A stretch of DNA of 6,617 bases from an uncultured bacterium (GTDB lineage Bacteria > Gemmatimonadota > Gemmatimonadetes > Longimicrobiales > RSA9): assembly GCA_937995995.1 (NCBI GenBank), contig CALKIP010000043.1, forward strand, positions 1-6,617, read 5' to 3'. The notes beneath the pieces were generated by a model. That model had not been told where the DNA came from and did no database searches. It was given only the letters and a program-made list of their open reading frames with translations. Position numbers and translations under genes: made by a program. Shown piece after piece: positions 5,624 through 6,617 of this stretch. Each line of letters starts with the position of its first letter. Position 1 is the first letter of the stretch.

Positions 5624-5986
5624 GTGGACGTCGTATGTCTGAGCGCGGAGGATTGCAGACTGCTCTCCACGCGCTTCGCCGAGCACGGTAATTCGCACAG
5701 ACGCATGAGCGGCGCGCTCAAGGCGTCCGGCGCGACCGAAGCACTCGAACGCTTCGGCGCGCTGCGACGCCTCGAGGCGAAGTTCGAGATAGACCTCGGC
5801 TCGCTCTGTCACCGTTTCGAGCGGCGCAACGATCCGGCGACGCACCCACTCGAGCGGGTCGTGCTGGCCTACGTCGCCACGTGGCAGCCCGCCGGTGCCG
5901 GCCAACTCTGGATTCGGCTCGACCGGGTGCGCGAGGTACGCGAACTGATCGGGGAAGGCGAGCGGGTCGGTGAACCGGGCGCCTGA
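5624..5986 (+). CDS. Hypothetical protein between ruvB and queA (120 residues)
   Basis: I do not recognise this 120-residue protein. Several lines support it as a gene. A GTG start lies one base after the ruvB stop, and GAGGG (5614-5618) sits 5 bases upstream. Codons end mostly in G or C. The frame ends 17 bases inside queA, a packing typical of translationally coupled genes. The product looks soluble and mixed alpha/beta, with a charged helical segment (about 38-55, ASGATEALERFGALRRLE), a hydrophobic patch (LERVVLAYVATWQ, 76-88) and a C-terminal helix (LDRVREVRELIGEGE). There is no signal peptide or transmembrane segment; three cysteines occur (5, 11, 62) without a metal motif. An antisense frame is also open across the region but shows no recognisable content. 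Moderate confidence that it is translated; function unknown. Confidence 0.6.
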   Translation: MDVVCLSAEDCRLLSTRFAEHGNSHRRMSGALKASGATEALERFGALRRLEAKFEIDLGSLCHRFERRNDPATHPLERVVLAYVATWQPAGAGQLWIRLDRVREVRELIGEGERVGEPGA

Positions 5987-6617
5987 GAGCCTTCCGACCG
6001 CGGCGTTCGATTTCGTACTGCCGCCCGACCGCATTGCGCAGTACCCGCACGAGCGTCGCGACGAGAGCCGCCTGCTGGTCCTTGACCGCGCCACGGGCGC
6101 CGTTGCGCACCGCACCTTTCGCGACCTGCTGGACCTCGTCCCCGCGGGCGACGCCCTGGTCCTCAACGAAACCCGCGTCTTCCCGGCTCGGCTCGTCGGT
6201 CGAAAGCCCACGGGCGCTGCCGCCGAGGTCCTCCTCCTTCGCCCCCTCGGCGAGCGCGAACCGGGCGCCGCCCCACAACGCCCGGACGCCCACTCTCACC
6301 CCGCTGGCCCTGGCGCCGCAGGTGCCCAAGGCACCCTCTGGGAGGCGCTGGTGCGCCCCGGCGGAAAGTTGAAGCCCGGGCGAGTGGTCGAGGTGTCCGA
6401 CGAACTGAGCGTCGAGATCATCGACTCGACGCCGGAGGGGGGACGGATCGTTCGGCTGGTGACCCCACTACCCGTGGACATTGCACTCGAACGCTACGGC
6501 CGCATGCCGCTACCGCCCTACGTCGAGCGCGAGCCGGGGCCGGAGGACCGGGAGCGCTATCAGACGGTCTTCGCCCGTGCACGCGGCTCGGTCGCCGCGC
6601 CGACGGCTGGGCTTCAT
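5970..6617 (+). CDS. queA: tRNA preQ1(34) S-adenosylmethionine ribosyltransferase-isomerase QueA (3' end missing)
   Basis: QueA transfers and isomerises the ribosyl part of S-adenosylmethionine onto 7-aminomethyl-7-deazaguanine at position 34 of tRNAs with GUN anticodons, giving epoxyqueuosine. It acts after Tgt in queuosine synthesis. The 216 residues present show FDFVLPPDRIAQYP (13-26), SRLLVLDR (33-40), GDALVLNETRVFPARLVGRKPTG (60-82), WEALVRPGGKLKPG (124-137), GRMPLPPYVERE (177-188), and YQTVFARARGSVAAPTAGLH at the window edge. The rest of the protein lies beyond the window. The GTG at 5970 is chosen because GGGGAAGG (5951-5958) precedes it by 11 bases and the family-conserved FDF..LP begins soon after. 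It overlaps the upstream ORF by 17 bases. Residues about 93-122 form a Gly/Ala/Pro-rich insert not usual in QueA. Confidence 0.97.
   Translation, partial: MNRAPESLPTAAFDFVLPPDRIAQYPHERRDESRLLVLDRATGAVAHRTFRDLLDLVPAGDALVLNETRVFPARLVGRKPTGAAAEVLLLRPLGEREPGAAPQRPDAHSHPAGPGAAGAQGTLWEALVRPGGKLKPGRVVEVSDELSVEIIDSTPEGGRIVRLVTPLPVDIALERYGRMPLPPYVEREPGPEDRERYQTVFARARGSVAAPTAGLH

Noticed and set aside
4285..5721. 478-codon open frame on the minus strand across ruvB
   Set aside because: It is the antisense shadow of the certain ruvB gene; the translation is rich in Arg, Leu and His and shows no domain.
5378..6211. 277-codon minus-strand frame opposite the end of ruvB, the 120-codon ORF and the start of queA
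   Set aside because: It overlaps two certain plus-strand genes and has no recognisable content; the plus-strand ORF has the better start and packing.

Overview
The window is strongly GC-rich, with G or C at most third codon positions. It comes from a Gram-negative (diderm) bacterium: four consecutive envelope genes encode three predicted lipoproteins and one predicted outer-membrane beta-barrel. The wording of RuvB, a short low-complexity insert in QueA and the overall base composition remind me of Gemmatimonadota or a neighbouring phylum. That placement is an impression and has not been tested.

Left half, minus strand (3811 down to 19): a four-gene envelope cluster. In transcription order it contains (1) an LpoB-family lipoprotein; (2) a lipoprotein with a BamE/SmpA-like middle domain and C-terminal TPRs; (3) a large lipoprotein resembling the COG3014 family, with N-terminal helical repeats and a C-terminal beta-rich region; and (4) a small secreted beta-barrel protein with a proline-rich tail. 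Genes 1 to 3 are separated by 37 and 18 bases with the starts preferred here. Gene 4 follows after a 147-base gap that could hold its own promoter. COG3014-type and LpoB-type genes are known neighbours in Gammaproteobacteria, so the set looks like a variant of a known but poorly understood envelope module.

Middle (3812 to 4578): a divergent intergenic region. It contains a 12-base perfect palindrome in an AT-rich islet near the start of the envelope operon, and a small 59-residue zinc-ribbon gene (4151-4330) followed directly by two perfect palindromes. A GC-rich hairpin lies in the presumed leader of ruvB. No tRNA, CRISPR array or mobile element is seen.

Right half, plus strand (4579 to 6617): ruvB (Holliday-junction branch-migration motor), then an unrecognised 120-codon ORF one base after the ruvB stop, then queA (queuosine biosynthesis), which overlaps that ORF by 17 bases and runs off the window. 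The tight packing suggests one transcription unit. ruvA and ruvC are not present upstream of ruvB in this window.

I found no clearly new defence or mobile system. The most interesting element is the LpoB / BamE-TPR / COG3014-like / barrel cluster, whose biochemical role outside Gammaproteobacteria is uncertain.
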